Shown in pieces: positions 25,801-40,600 of a DNA stretch of 64,000 nucleotides. Position 1 is the first letter of the stretch. Each line of letters begins with the position of its first letter. Source of the stretch: Spongilla lacustris (Eukaryota; Porifera; Demospongiae; Spongillida; Spongillidae); contig OX442417.1 of assembly GCA_949361645.1 (NCBI GenBank), positions 11,469,150-11,533,149 of the forward strand, in the 5' to 3' direction. The position numbers were made by a program, and so were the translations under genes. A model generated the notes under the pieces. It had not been told where the DNA came from, made no database searches, and was given only the letters and a program-made list of their open reading frames with translations.

Positions 25801-27933
25801 ATCCATACATGTACATTATACATACATGTACTCATGTACATCTAATGTCTCCCTTCTCAATTTCTGTATAATGTTCATGCAGCACATGCGTTCATTGCTT
25901 TTGGTTGAGGTCTAAAGTTGTGCTGTAAACAATTTTATCCTGTCATGAACAATTGATTTTCGAAGTACAATACAGTACAGTGTGTACATGTACATGTACA
26001 TTGTACGTGTGTCAACAAAAAAGGTCACGAAGTACATGTACAATGTGTGTTGCTTTGGCTGGTTTCATTGCTTTGATAAGCTAGAACAAGTACCTGTTGC
26101 ATGTGTCAGCAAGCTATTTTATTAAGCTTGGTGAGCAGTATGTGCGAAACTTCAAACGGCCTGCATGATGGGAAGTGGTAGGAGAGTCATTCTAAACTCC
26201 TCCACAGCTTAACTTGGGGCCTCATACATGTGTATATATCTTTTACACCTCATGTAATCTTTCTACATGTACATGTACATGTACATGTATGTGTGTGTGT
26301 GTGTGTGTTTTTTTCTTTTCTTTTGGCCCCAGGCAAACAGTGGCGTATGTTGGCGACCATTGGCTTGGCTACAAGTCCCATCGTATTCTGTGTGGGGACA
26401 GCATGGACTGCATGCCCCAGGGCCCCCGCGAGGATTACTACCGATACTCCCTCTCCAGGCTGCAGCTCGAATTTGACCAGTTTGTGCTGCGAGCGACGCA
26501 GTGGATACTGACTGCCCACAAGTAGGCGCGGTCTGAGCTGTTTGTGTGCTGGGATGTGTACTAGGTGAAAAAAAAATTGTGCATGTACATATATCTACAA
26601 TGAGCTCACTATTAGTTAAGTACTGGGTAAATTATAGTACGTGTGACATTTCTGCTGTAATATTAGTAACATGTAACTATGGTGTATGAATGATATGTGT
26701 GACATTTCTGCTGTATTAAATGGTTTACTTTAGTGCAATGCTGTGTATTTTGCATTGTAAAATTCTTTCCTTTGGAAACTGTAGCTGAGGTGCTAAAGTA
26801 CATTGTCAGGGATTTACTGCTCCCACCTCCTTGTTTGCCCCTAATTTGTCTAACCCACACTTGCCACTTTGGAATGAAGCTGCTTGGCACGCCAGAGGGA
26901 AGACTTCCACCCCCTACGTTTTCATATACATACATGTATATATTCCGTAACCCACCCACCCTGTTGCAAACCTGGCGGTAAATCCCTGACTGTAATATTT
27001 CCCCTGTAGGATGATTGCACAGGTGCCGGCATTTTTCAGTCCCTCACACAAATCATTCCCCGTGATGCTGCCATGTGTACATGTACATGTGTAAACTGCT
27101 CTACATGTGGGATGGATGATGGGTCGCCACTCTATCTTAGGTTGATTGTGTTTTCAGGAAGAGTCGTCGTGGCTACATGTGTATATTTGACTGTTTATTA
27201 TTATTTTGGTTAATATTAAAAAAGTAAACTGGTCTACATGTACAGTGTACAGTATACTGCTAGTAAACTGCTGTTTATGTACAGTGTACAGTAAACTGCT
27301 GTTTATGTACAGTGTACAGTAAACTGCTATACATGTACAGTGTACAGTATACTGCTAGTAAACTGCTGTTTATGTACAGTGTACAGTAAACTGCTATACA
27401 TGTACAGTGTACAGTATACTGCAATACATGTACAGTGTACAGTATACTGCTAGTAAACTGCTGTTTATGTACAGTGTACAGTAAACTGCTATACATGTAC
27501 AGTGTACAGTAAACTGCTATACATGTACAGTGTACAGTAAACTGCCTATACATGCACATGTGTGCGCTCCTTGCAGGCTCGGAGCATGGCAGTTTCTTGC
27601 CGACTTGCCGTACGCCAGCGTATCGCTGCACGCCGTATGGAGGATGTTCTGGTGCCTGTACAACACTCCAAAGAACGGGAGCGCCCCTACCTTGGTCCCT
27701 GGGACCAGCACCACCGGTGGCCTGTCGGTGCCGCAAGAGGAGGTGCCATCCAATGTTGAGCAGATAATCGAAGCACTGAAAGGTAGCCCCATGCTGTGCT
27801 TGTATGTACACGTGCTTTACTCATCCCATGTCCTACATGTAGGTACATGTACATGTAGCTTCCAAGTATTATATTACATGTACATGTGTATACATTGTAT
27901 ATCAGGGATTTACCGCTCCCACCCTAATTTGAC

Positions 27934-27967
<34 letters not shown>

Positions 27968-30900
27968 TGGTTTACACATGCCATGTCAGAATAAAACTGC
28001 ATGGCATGCCATTTGGTGAAGAGGGAAGACTTTTATTTTTGCCCACACCCTATTTCCGAAACCCACCCCCTATTGCAAAATCCTACATACATGTACATGG
28101 ACTTGAACAGCGTGTACATGTACATGTGGACAAGTAAACCTCTTGTTTTATAAGTACAGTACCTGCTGCACATTAGTATATTTACTGGCCACACCCATCG
28201 GTTCCTCGTACAAGTGTGCCGCAGAGTAGATTTAACCTTGTACAGTGTACCTTGTCACTCATAGCTGCATAGTACATTTAATCCCTCTGACCACTCCCAT
28301 GTGTCCCTCTTAGCACGCGGAGTGCATGTACGTGTATCCCACATGTGCCACACCTACTGGCCACACCCACATGTCCCTCATACAAGTAGCTGCAGAGTAC
28401 TAACTTCACTGGCCACGCCCACTGGCCACATTCACGGGTCCCTCTTAGAGCTCTGTGGGGCACATTGGCTATAACACAAGCGGCCCGGTGATGGCGTAGT
28501 TGGGCGTAGTCCCGACCTTCGCGAAGGAGCCGGGCTATACCCAACTACAGTGTACATGTACATGCATTGAAGGCAGTGGTCCATACTGCATGATAAATGT
28601 TTGCTCCAGCAACATTTCTATCATTGTGCATTTGGGGCATTATCAATATGGGGCATTATCAATATGGGGCATTATCAATATGGGGCATTATCAATATGTG
28701 TTTCTTTGTTTGGTATGAGTATTGTTTTATGTAGTGTACTATTATTTATCGTAATTTCTTTGCATGCAGCAGTACCATAAATATTACTACTGCACGTGGT
28801 TCATTTCCTTGTTTGCAACTTGTACACACATTTATGCGAGTGTAAAGTTGTGTACAAGTGGTATTGCTGTACATGTTTTGCAGAGTATATGATATTGGCC
28901 AGTCATCGGACAAGGTGCAATCAATATTCATTATTGCCATATGTCTGATATAATGTCTGACAATTGTGTTGCGCATGCGTATAACTTTGGGCATTCAAAT
29001 TCATTAAACATGGAAGCAGTATTATATCACTGTGATCAATTCAATGTTCATATCCGATCAATTTGAACATTGTCAGGACATTTTGTCAGGTTACATTATC
29101 ATAAACCCTGTGTGTGCATGCTTAAGTACCACTTTGTCTGAATGCAAGGTGTAATCATTCCCTGTGCTTCTGGCCCCTAGCTCCCCTCCTGAAGGACCAG
29201 TTCTTGGACTGCCTCATGACAGCGTACACATCGGAGGCCATATTTTTGCTGACCACCTTTGCAAACATGGCCAGGGCACGCCCGAGCACGTCGGAGGAGG
29301 AGAAGCTGTTCATCAACACCATCGCCATGGAGCTGTTTCAGGTGCGTCAGAGCAGCGGGCAGAGGTCTTGTATTAATATGCAGCTGCTGCACACTTTTAT
29401 TGCTTAGCAAAAACTGTATTTTAAAATCCTATAAAGTAAGTGTACCACAGTAAAGGCCATCAAATCAAGATTTAAATGTAATCAGTCTAATCTTATCTGT
29501 ATGTGACCCATTGTGCATTGTACACAAACATGTACTTGTAGTAACTTTCACTTTTCAGAGCATTGCAACTTACATGTGCTTTTAGGACATACATGTAGGT
29601 ACCCAGGTAATTTGGATAGTGTCATCCTTTTATTATTAGTGATTGTAATATTAATATACATACATGTACAGTGTCCATTGCACTCCAGCACTGCTGTACA
29701 TTGGGCACATGTAGTTTATATACAGGTAGTGTATCCCCGTGTATTTGCTAAGTAGTGTAGGTCTGTAAATAAATTCTGCTGTAATTTCTAATTATACATG
29801 TATATCATTTACACATACATGTACAATACATGTACATGTATATTTCCACCTTTAATTTTATTGGAAAATGTCATCATATTGTTGACCCGATCAGTGCACT
29901 CAAGTGGCTGCCTTTGCCAAAGATGCCTACTCTCACACGGGGTGCAGTCTTCTTGGGTCCATAGCTATTGTGCATCCTTTTGTGGTGACCACCCTCATGG
30001 ACCGAACGGAAGAAGCCTTTCGGAGTTCTCCTGAGGTTTGCGTGTGTTTGTTGTGTGTGTGCTTGTGTGGTATTAGCACATACATGTATTGCATTGCATG
30101 TACATGTACATGTGCAGTGTATGTAGTGATGTAAACATGTAGGTGTACATGTAGGTGTACATGTAGATGTACATGTAGGTGTACATGTAGGTGTACATGT
30201 AGGTGTACATGTAGGTGTACATGTAGATGTACATGTAGATGTACATGTAGGTGTACATGTATGTGTGTACATGTACATGTATGTGTGTATGTAATTGCCT
30301 AAGTTAAATTGCTGTTGTACACAGACTATATGCATTATACTTTTTAACCTTGTTAGACTACATTACATGTACATGTACATGTATGAATCTTGTGTAATAA
30401 ATCATTGATACATGTGTTGCGTTCACACACAACATGCATGTACAATGTACATGTACACTGTACGTATGCATATACGTGTGCACACAACGTGCACACGCAA
30501 TCCTCATGCACACACACACACACACATACACACACACACACATCTAGAATTGTCTCCAGCTCTACAAAGAGCTGCCGTTGTCTTTGTGGCAGCCTGGATC
30601 TCACAATCTACACATCATTCGTGGCTGGCTGGTCCAGCATCCACCCTCCTCCATCCAGAACAAGGTTGCCAGGGTCATACTGAGTGGCCTCAACTGGGGT
30701 AGCAAGGTGGAAGACGGGTCCAACGAACTGGTACTTGATGTGTCCACGCATCGGTTTGTGGCCATCTTGCTCGTGGAGGCTCACACACAGCACCTGCCAA
30801 CGCACCCGGGAGGGAGGCAGTATACTCCCGTACAGGGGATCAGGAAGGTACTGCTGTGGAGCGTGGGGGGGGGGCGGGGGGGGGGGGGGGGGGGTATCAG

Positions 30901-32922
30901 CTGGCATACAGTTACACAGTATGTGTCAATAAAAAGTTGGCACCACACACTATATGCTATGATCGTACTACTGTATGTTACAAGTACGATCGTAACGCAG
31001 ATAATTACATTAACGCTACGTTCGTATTTTGTTACTTATAACCGTGGTGTTACGTTGTTACTTTGAACACAGTTTTGGGCTTTGTGTATACATACGCAGG
31101 CGTCTCGTGTAGTGTCCAGTATCAGCTGGCATACAAATGAAAGCGTGAAAAAGATCATCGTCTTAATTTTATTTATTTATAAAAAGACTGCACATAAGTC
31201 GCACTGAAACGAAATGTGACTTCTATTTTGGCCGCTACTCTACATGTGTACATGTACAATATGATGTCATGTCTGTACAGTATACATGTATTACATGTAC
31301 ATGTACAATGTATATGTACAGTATGATGTCATCTACAGTATGATGTCATCTGCAGTATGATGTCATCTGCAGTATGATGTCTACTGAATGGTACTATACA
31401 TGTGCGTAATGGTTAAATAATTACATGTTAATTGGTTTTTACAGGTACATGTACATGTATGTACGTGTACTGTAGTGTGTATCTTATGATCCACACACCT
31501 CTCTGTACATGTACAAGTACATGTGCCTTTGTTCATCATACATGTACATTTGTGGACTTCCTTTGTATTGCAAACCTTCAGCAACTCTCCCATTTCAGCC
31601 ATTTGCCCTTCTTCCCTGCCTCTTGAGTGGAGGAAACAATGTCAGACCTGGTGTCCCATCATGTCATAGTACATATACATGTACCGTAGAATCCCTCTCA
31701 CAACCCCCCCCCCCTCCGCCCCCAACGAGAGAGATTGAAAAAAATGGGTACTTTTTTAAATCACCGTATCTCAGTAACCAGTTACGCTAGCGCTTACCTT
31801 TTTCAAACTTTTGTAGGACTACCATTTCTTTCCTAGAAAAAGTCCCTGTTTGGCATCGCATTGACAGGAATTACTTTTGACAGGGTCAGATAACTTACCT
31901 GGTTCGGGACAGCCGTATCTTTTGAACCGCTCGTATCCAACCGCGGAAATTCGGTGTACAATAAGTAAAACCATCCTTAAACACAGGTAACGTGTTATTT
32001 GCAGCGGTTACCTTACACTTTGCGGTGGAAAACATCGTCAAAAAAGTGAGACCCCTTCTGTCCGCCATTTTGAAGTAATGGACATACTCATAGGCCCGAG
32101 TCCGATCCATGTCTAGTGCTCATACTAAGTGCAATAGAGTTGGGATCGATTTTGCGATGTTCATATGATTTTTCGTGCATGCAGCAATGTTATGATCCAT
32201 GTCTGACCTTATACATGTGAACAGTACGTCGTCTGACCTTTGTTACGTAACCAATATAATTTTAATGGCTGTACCCGTTCACATGTATAAGGTCAGACAT
32301 GGATCATAACAATGCTGCATGCACGAAAATCATATGAACTTCGCAAAATCGATTCAAACTCTATTGCACTTAGTATGAGCACTAGACATGGATCGGACTC
32401 GGGCCTATGAGTATGTTCATTACTTCAAAATGGCGGACAGAAGGGGTCTCACTTTTTGACGATGTTTTCCACCGCAAAGTGTAAGGTAACCGCTGCAAAT
32501 AACACGTTACCTGTGTTTAAGGATGGTTTTACTTATTGTACACCGAATTTCCGCGGTTGGATACGAGCGGTTCAAAAGATACGGCTGTCCCGAACCAGGT
32601 AAGTTATCTGACCCTGTCAAAAGTAATTCCTGTCAATGCGATGCCAAACAGGGACTTTTTCTAGGAAAGAAATGGTAGTCCTACAAAAGTTTGAAAAAGG
32701 TAAGCGCTAGCGTAACTGGTTACTGAGATACGGTGATTTTAAAAAGTACCCATTTTTTTTCAATCTCTCGCGTTGGGGGCGGAGGGGGGGGGGTTGTGAG
32801 AGGGATTCTACGGTACATGTACATGTACATGTATATGTAAAATGCTCCGACAAATTTTAACCAACATCAAATCATGCACTTTTTATGCATTAGAAATTCA
32901 TGTGCATGTGTTGCGCGCGCGC

Positions 32923-32970
<48 letters not shown>

Positions 32971-35900
32971 GCTTTCTAACCATGAAGAGCAGGGGGTTAC
33001 CATAAATCATATTCATTGAGGTGGCAATAACATTTTTTGCAGCTATCCACCCCTGCTCTTCATGATTAGAAAGCTTCCACCCCACACACACACACACGCA
33101 ACACATGCACACACACAACTACAACACATGCACATGAATTTCTAATGCATAAAAAGTGCATGAGTTGGTGTTGGTTAAAATTTGTCGGAACATTTTACAT
33201 GTACACACATGTACATGTACTATGACATTTTACTATACTATGACATGATGGGAAGTTCACACCAGGTCTGAATTAAAGTTACATTGATGCATTGTTGCCT
33301 CCTGTAGCATGGCTCTGTGGGGGAACACTGACTCCACTTGTGTATAAACAATTGGTGTTTTTGGTTGCCCTGACCATTCCAACAGCTGTAACTCTCCCCC
33401 AACAGTACGCTTCTTCCTTCATTTCTGGCATGCCCCAAGAGCAGGCAGAGTTCCTAAGCTGGGCGTGGGAGGTTGCCCTCATGCTGAAGCTCCACCCAAA
33501 CCAGCTGTCCTCCTGCACGGCCTCCCTGCTGAGCCCCACCCCCTCAGCCCCCGAGCAGGGCACTCCAGGGGGTGCAGAGCCTCTAAAGCTGCGGTCAGCT
33601 GCTCCAGGCGGCCAGGTGCCCAGCCCCGACAGCTGGGTCCTGCCACCTCTGACGGGCGCCGAGGAGCTGGCTGACATCAGAGATGCCGTCAAGTACAACG
33701 GCCATCTTGCCTACTACGTTGCGCTAAGCATGACCAGTGTCGGCTCAGAGTAGGTCATGTGCCCGTTGGTTGTGCTTGTATACATGTATGCACTCGTGTG
33801 TAATTTAATGTGCAGTGTGCACACGTACATGTAAAAGCCTTGTGTTCTGTTTTTCTGCTGTGATTTAACCCTTTAAGTTCTGCTGTGTTTTAACCCCTTA
33901 CATCTATGTTCTGCTGTTTATGTTCTGTTGTGTTTTAACCCCTTACATCTACATGTATGTTCTGCTGTGTATGTTCTGTTGTGTTTTAACCCCTTACATC
34001 TACATCTATGTTCTGCTGTGTATGTTCTGTTGTGTTTTAACCCCTTACATCTACATCTATGTTCTGCTGTGTATGTTCTGTTCCTTATACACTAGGCAAC
34101 ATGTTGCCTGCAACTGAAATGAATAGGATTACAATATCAATAAAACATTTGTTAACTGACCAGTGGTTTTCTGAAATGTTATTGTATTCATAGAGATTCT
34201 GTGTACACCATTTGTATGGAAAAATTATCAGCTCCTTTAGGAAAATAAGGCTGCATATTGAAATTAGTAGGCTTTAATTAAGTGATGAATTACATTTGAG
34301 ATAAAATCATATCAAAACTTCTATTGTCCAAGTCCTCCACTTTTAGCTAATGAGTGTTCATATAATGAGCGTATTCATTTCCATATAAATGGTCTGGTGG
34401 TGACCTTTACATGTACGTGTATATGTTTTGCTGTTGGAACTTCACTTCTGTTGGCAAAAATATTTTTAAAAGGAGTATTCGGTCATTAATTGATTGGTCC
34501 TTCTTTCTTCTTGGGTAGTACTGATGAGTTTCTCTCCATTGGACTAAAGATGCTGGATACCCTGATAGAGGAAGGGTACTACCTGCCGGTGCTGAGGATC
34601 ATCGCCAATATCACACCACGGTTCTTTCAACAGAAGAAGCCACTTCTTGCAGATCCTATGTATGTGGTTGAATAAGTGTTTGTGTGTTGTTTTGTGGCTT
34701 TCAGCTTCTGCACTGTGGTAATTGGTGTGTGTATGTATATGTGTGTGTGTGTGTGTACATGTACATGTATGTATATGTGTGTGTGTGTGTGTAAAATGTA
34801 CCTACACGATTGCTGAAATGAAATAAGCTTGAAGGGTCTAGTTTATTGTGCACTTGTTAGCATTCACAGTATGTACAATGTACTTGCACAATTGCATTGG
34901 GTACTGTGTGTTGTGCGCTGTACATGTACCTTGCTTTGTGATGTGCCTGCTGTCTATTATAAATAAAATAAAATTCTTTACAAGAAATATAAGCTACATG
35001 TACATGTGTACATGTACGTGGAAGGATGTAGGATTGGCCGGTAAAAGTGGTGCAAAAAGCACGCGAACAAGGTGATACATGTATGGTTAGTAGATAGAGT
35101 ATGCTACTGTACTTTTCAATCCAATATTTCTTGCAAGAAAGCAATAGCCTCTCTGCCTCCCATCTCGAACATGCATGCAATTGATGATCTGAATTCTTGA
35201 TTCAGTATAAACCTGGAATTCAAGTAACGTATTCGTGGTTTCATTGTACATGTAGCACGTGCACTATTCTTTACTGTCACTCTTTATTCCGATGTTGTTA
35301 GGTTCCTCCAGGTGGTGATGGCGCTGGCCAGTGCTGACGCTGCAAATGTGTCGTTGCGCGAGAAGCTGACGTTCACGCTTCCTCAACCGTTGGTGTCCAG
35401 AAAGATGGCCGCCCTGATTGTTGTAAGTGATATTACGATTTGCATCTCCATCCATCATTATTGGTGGCCTTTGAGTGGCTCTCTCTCTCTCCCTCCCTCC
35501 CCCTCCCCCCCCCCCCCCCCCCTATGGGCATGCCTCCCCTCTTCTTTGAACATAGACCCAGTTGCAGACAGCATGCGGACCAGGTGGTGTTGGTGGTGAG
35601 ACTGTGTTGCAGTTTTGGTTGGACACGTTCCTCTCATTTCCAAACTGGTGGAAGTATGTACCTGCCCTTTTGGTGTGTGTTAGTGTGCGTGTGCATGTGT
35701 GTGTGTGTGTGCATGTGTGTGTAGTGTGCATGTGTGTGTAGTGTGCATGAGTGTTTGGTGTGTGTTAGTGTGCGTGTGTTTGTGTGTGCATGTGTGTGTG
35801 TGTGTGCATGTGTGTGTAGTGTGCATGTGTGTAGTGTGCATGAGTGTGCACGTGTGTGTGAACATCAGTGTGTGTGAGTGTTTGTGTGTTAGTGTGCGTG

Positions 35901-37546
35901 TGTTTGTGTGTGCATGTGTGTGTTAGTGTGCATGTGTGTGAACATTAGTGTGTTAGTGTGCACATGTGTGTGAACATTAGTGTGTGAGTGTTTGTGTGTT
36001 AGTGTGCATGTGTGTGTATGTGGGCATGTGTGTGTGTATGTGGGCGTGTGTGTGTGTGTATGTGGGCGTGTGTGTGTGTGTGTGTGTATGTGGGCGTGTG
36101 TGTGTGTGTTTGTATGTGTGTGCATATGTCAGCCAGGGGAATGGTACACTGTATTAGCTTCTGTTTCTCCTGACAGGGAGCACAGTTTGCTGTACCTTAT
36201 GGATGTTGTGGCTCAGTTTGTTTTCACCGATGTATCCCTCTTGAAACATATGCAGAAAGCCCTGTTGGAGTCATACTTTGTACGTGTTATATGCATGTGT
36301 CCACAATTACACGTGTACATGTAGATTGGGGTGCTAAGTGAGTCCCTTGCCCCTAGATCGTCCAATCAGGAAGTACCCGTCGAACAAGTTTCATGACGAC
36401 AGTGTTGTCAGCAGTGGTATCTGAAGGGCCGCCGTCTATTTTTAACTCAGTTGTGAGTTGCAGTAAGATACGGATTTTTGGATAATGGCACGCCCACCAC
36501 AAACATGTACAGTGAAACCTGTCTAAAGCTAGCCTCGTCCCCAGGCCCTATTTTTAAATTAAAGTTGGGGGGGGGGGGGGGGGGCTATTTTCCTCCCCCC
36601 CCCCCCCCCTCCCCTTGTTACCTTAAAATTAGGGCCTGGGGATGAGGCTAGTATAAAGTAGTCACCTTGGGTCCGGCCATAAATAGATTACCATTGTATG
36701 TACAGTAGACAGGTGGCTGCCGGACTTAGAACATTTTGTACAGTACAGTACAGTGTATTGTATGTAAATACACATGTACGTATGTACTACAGGTACATGT
36801 ACTATACATGTACCTGTACATATGCAGGTATACATTTCTTTTTGCAGTGGTGTACATGTACAATGTACATTGTACTATTTACATGCACAGAATGCTTACA
36901 CACATGTACATGCACAGAATGCTTACACACATGTACATGCACATGGGTTATTTGTAGGGGTCAATGTCTACATGCACATGGGTTATTTGTAGGGGTCAAT
37001 GTCTACATGCACATGGGTTATTTGTAGGGGTCAATGTCTACATGCACATGGGTTATTTGTAGGGGTCAATGTCTACATGCACATGGGTTATTTGTAGGGG
37101 TCAATGTAATAAATGCTGTAGTTTAATTAGGGTGTTACTCCAGCAAGTCAAGTGGAAATGGCAACTTGTCAGATTAAATAGAGAGTGTACAGCACAGCGC
37201 ACACGTACACACACACACATGTCTGCTCTTCACTGCAGCCTGTTTCAAGCTTCCCTTGGCTTGCGTTCTGTGCCCTGTGTGCAGAAGAGCAGTACGAGAT
37301 GGAGGAGGGCATATGGAAGGCCTTGCTGCTCCTGCTCAAGAACGACAGCAGGATTACTTTAGAGGCAGCCCTGAAGGTGTGTGTGCTGTGCAGTGGTGGG
37401 AAATCACACTTGCAACCTTACACCTGTACAGTTACAATGTATGTACATTGTTGTTACATGCACATACATGTACATGTACATGTAGCCTTCACAAGATGTT
37501 CATTATGTACAGGTGAATGTAGTATTCATTTTATACATGTACCACA

Positions 37547-37600
<54 letters not shown>

Positions 37601-40600
37601 ATGTTGTATCTAGAAAGCATTCTACATGTAGCTTGCCCAAATTTGAGCGCAAATGTAGAAAGCTCTGATGTACACATGTACATGTACATGTCATTAACAG
37701 TTACACATACATGTACATGTACAGTGTATGATGGTAAAAAGTAAGCAGCACAATGAGGAACTGTACATGAGTGTATGTCTAGAGTTTGTGGCTGGATAAC
37801 ACACGCACAAACACGTATACATATGCACACACACACACACACACTGCAAGTATGATGCAGAGCACTAAATTGCTGCAGTACATGTATGCCACAGTCTGTC
37901 CTTTCTTCTGTGCAGAGAGTGCTGACAGATCTCAAGACACAACTATTTCCTGTTAGCCATTTGTCTATCTATCGCTGGGCGGAGTTCTGTGCAGCTGTGG
38001 ACATGAAGGAGCCTGTGGCTGTGCTGGCTTGGCAGAAGTTCTTCATGCTCTACTTGCAGAGGCCCATCCTTCAGGGAAAGTGAGTTGAGCATCTGCAGCT
38101 GTTGTGTACACTCTGTGTGTACACATACCTCACACATAACTGCATGTACACATACCTCTGCATGTACACATACCTCTGCATGTACACATACAGGGTCTCT
38201 GCATGTACACATACCTCTGCATGTACACATAACTCTGTGTACACATACCTCTGCATGTACACATACCTCTGCATGTACACATACCTCTGCATGTACACAT
38301 ACCTCTGCATGTACACATACATGTACCTCTGCATGTACACATACAGGGTCTCTGCATGTACACATACAGTGTACCTCTGCATGTACACATAACTCTGTGT
38401 ACACATACCTCTGCATGTACACATACCTCTGCATGTACACATACCTCTGCATGTACACATACCTCTGCATGTACACATACCTCTGCATGTACACATAACT
38501 CTGCATGTACACATAACTGCATGTACACATACCTCTGCATGTACACATAACTCTGCATGTACACATAACTCTGCATGTACACATAACTCTGCATGTACAC
38601 ATAATTGAGATGCATGTGCGTGTACATTCCCTTGATAATATACACCCCCTAACATTGCGTAACTTCACTTGCTTTGTATTTATTTTATTTTTTGAAATGT
38701 TTATTTATTTATTGTCTTGACTAGCATGCCTGAGAGGGACAGCCAAGGATGGAAGTTTTTCTCGACCTCAACTGGAACTTCCCTGAAGCGCAGGCTGAAG
38801 ACAAGCCTGTCGTCTGCTTGTTCCACACTGAAGTCATCCCTCACGGCCTTGGAACAGCGGGCTGACGATGGCCAGGAGCCAGTCGACCAATCGTCAGGGA
38901 TCCTCCTGACAAGCTACCTCAAGTACGTTGTGGTTATGGCAAAGAGCCACTGCACAGTGTCATGTTGATGCCTCAGGCTTTTGCGTGAACAGCTGCAGTT
39001 AAAAACCCACCTACACTGTACATGTACATGTACACGTACTCCTATGTTTGGTTCACATGTACATGTACTGTGTACATTTGTGTACATACAGGTACATGTT
39101 CAATGTACCTCTTTTTGACTCATTTCTGTCTGCGTACATGTACATGTATATGTAAATGTACACATGTACACTGTGTGTACATGTGTAGTAATATGCATAT
39201 GTACATGTACCTCCTTCGTGTACATTCCAATGTGTGGCTGTAATCTATATTTATATTGATGTGCATGTACATGTGTCATGGTTCAGTATTAGGTGTATGT
39301 AAATGTACCCCGGGTAGCCTTGTCCCAGGCTGTTTCAGTAGTAAAGTTGAGGGCCTGGTAGGGGCTTTAGTGCCTTTACTTAGATTCTGGGTCACCTTTA
39401 TGCTTATTTTGTCATATACTAACTCATTGAAAAAATACACTGTCCAACGAGCACAAAAATGGGTGTGACGTTTTCTTGGCCAACACCAAAAGAGAATAAG
39501 CCACCACAAACACTTGTAACACACTTGATGGAACTCTTCTGTGTATTCCAACAGCAAGGTTACTGAAGTATGCAGTTGGGTGATGGTGTAGTCTACTGGG
39601 CTGTTCCCCCCCCCTCCCCCCCCCCCTCCCCCCCCCCCCTCCCCCCTAACTATAATATTGAATGCCCAGGGGAATAGTGTATACATGTACAGGGTGTATG
39701 CAGCTCTCTTGGTCACGGTATGGTATCCTGTGCGTGTACATGTGTGGTGCTGTTGTTTAATTCTTCCGTTGTTCTTGTACATACATGTACATGTAGGTAC
39801 TATCAGACACTTCGTCTCTGGTTGGATGAGCCTCGCCTGCACGATTCAACTCTGTACATACCTGGACTTCCATCTAGCTATGAGCCTAGTAGGCTGGAGT
39901 GTTTGGTGTGCACAGAAAAGGTACGTTTGACCAGAGATAATATATAGAGGGGTTGGAAGCTGGATAATTAACACCTAATTAACACGGGCAATGCTGGCTA
40001 GGGTATAGAATCCATACTTGTTGTACTCTGGGTTCATGGCCATCCTAGCATAACATAAGTGGGTTGATGGAAGCTATAACCCATGGTGAAGGGAGAGTTA
40101 TCTTAAACAGACGAGCAACAAGATGCTCGGATGTCAACAATGTGCCACATGTGAATGCAGAAAGAGGAAAGGTAACTATGGCAATTCTACAGTGTACAAT
40201 TCTGAGGAGTTGCACTAGAGATAATATCTGTATATATTATCTCTGGTTGCACGCAGTACTCTTGGAAGTGCTGTGACAGGTGGTCGGGGAGACTACTGAA
40301 AGTCCTGGGGACATCTCAATCGCCAGTGTTTGCCGTGGAAGAGACACCACCACACTTAGAGCACCAGCCTTGCTCCGTTCCGCGTATTTACGATGGCGAG
40401 CAAGGCAAAATTTTTTCCCCATTGTGCAACTTTGATAGAGAATGTACAGCGCAAATACAGCTAGTTAGTGGCCAAAATACGCCTACGCCACACTATCGGC
40501 TTCGCTCTATCTTACTACTCACCTGAAAAGTCATTACGCTCTCCACAAACAGCGCAATAGGTCCTACTAATTAGGACCCTTAAAATGGTATAACTACCCT

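Noticed and set aside
31895..32590. 71-codon frame present in both arms of the large foldback
   Set aside because: It is the same sequence mirrored by the inverted repeat, has no recognisable domain and is not long enough for a transposase.
33292..33405. In-frame upstream extension of EPG5 exon 21
   Set aside because: The frame is open but the added residues do not match the family, and a good acceptor (CCCCCAACAG) lies at 33405.
35889..36125. Minus-strand His/Thr-rich frame
   Set aside because: Translation of GT/CA-rich microsatellite sequence in intron 24.
37943..38668. Cys/Val/His-rich frames of about 240 codons on the minus strand
   Set aside because: They follow the 18-bp TGCATGTACACATACCTC repeat; no independent coding evidence.
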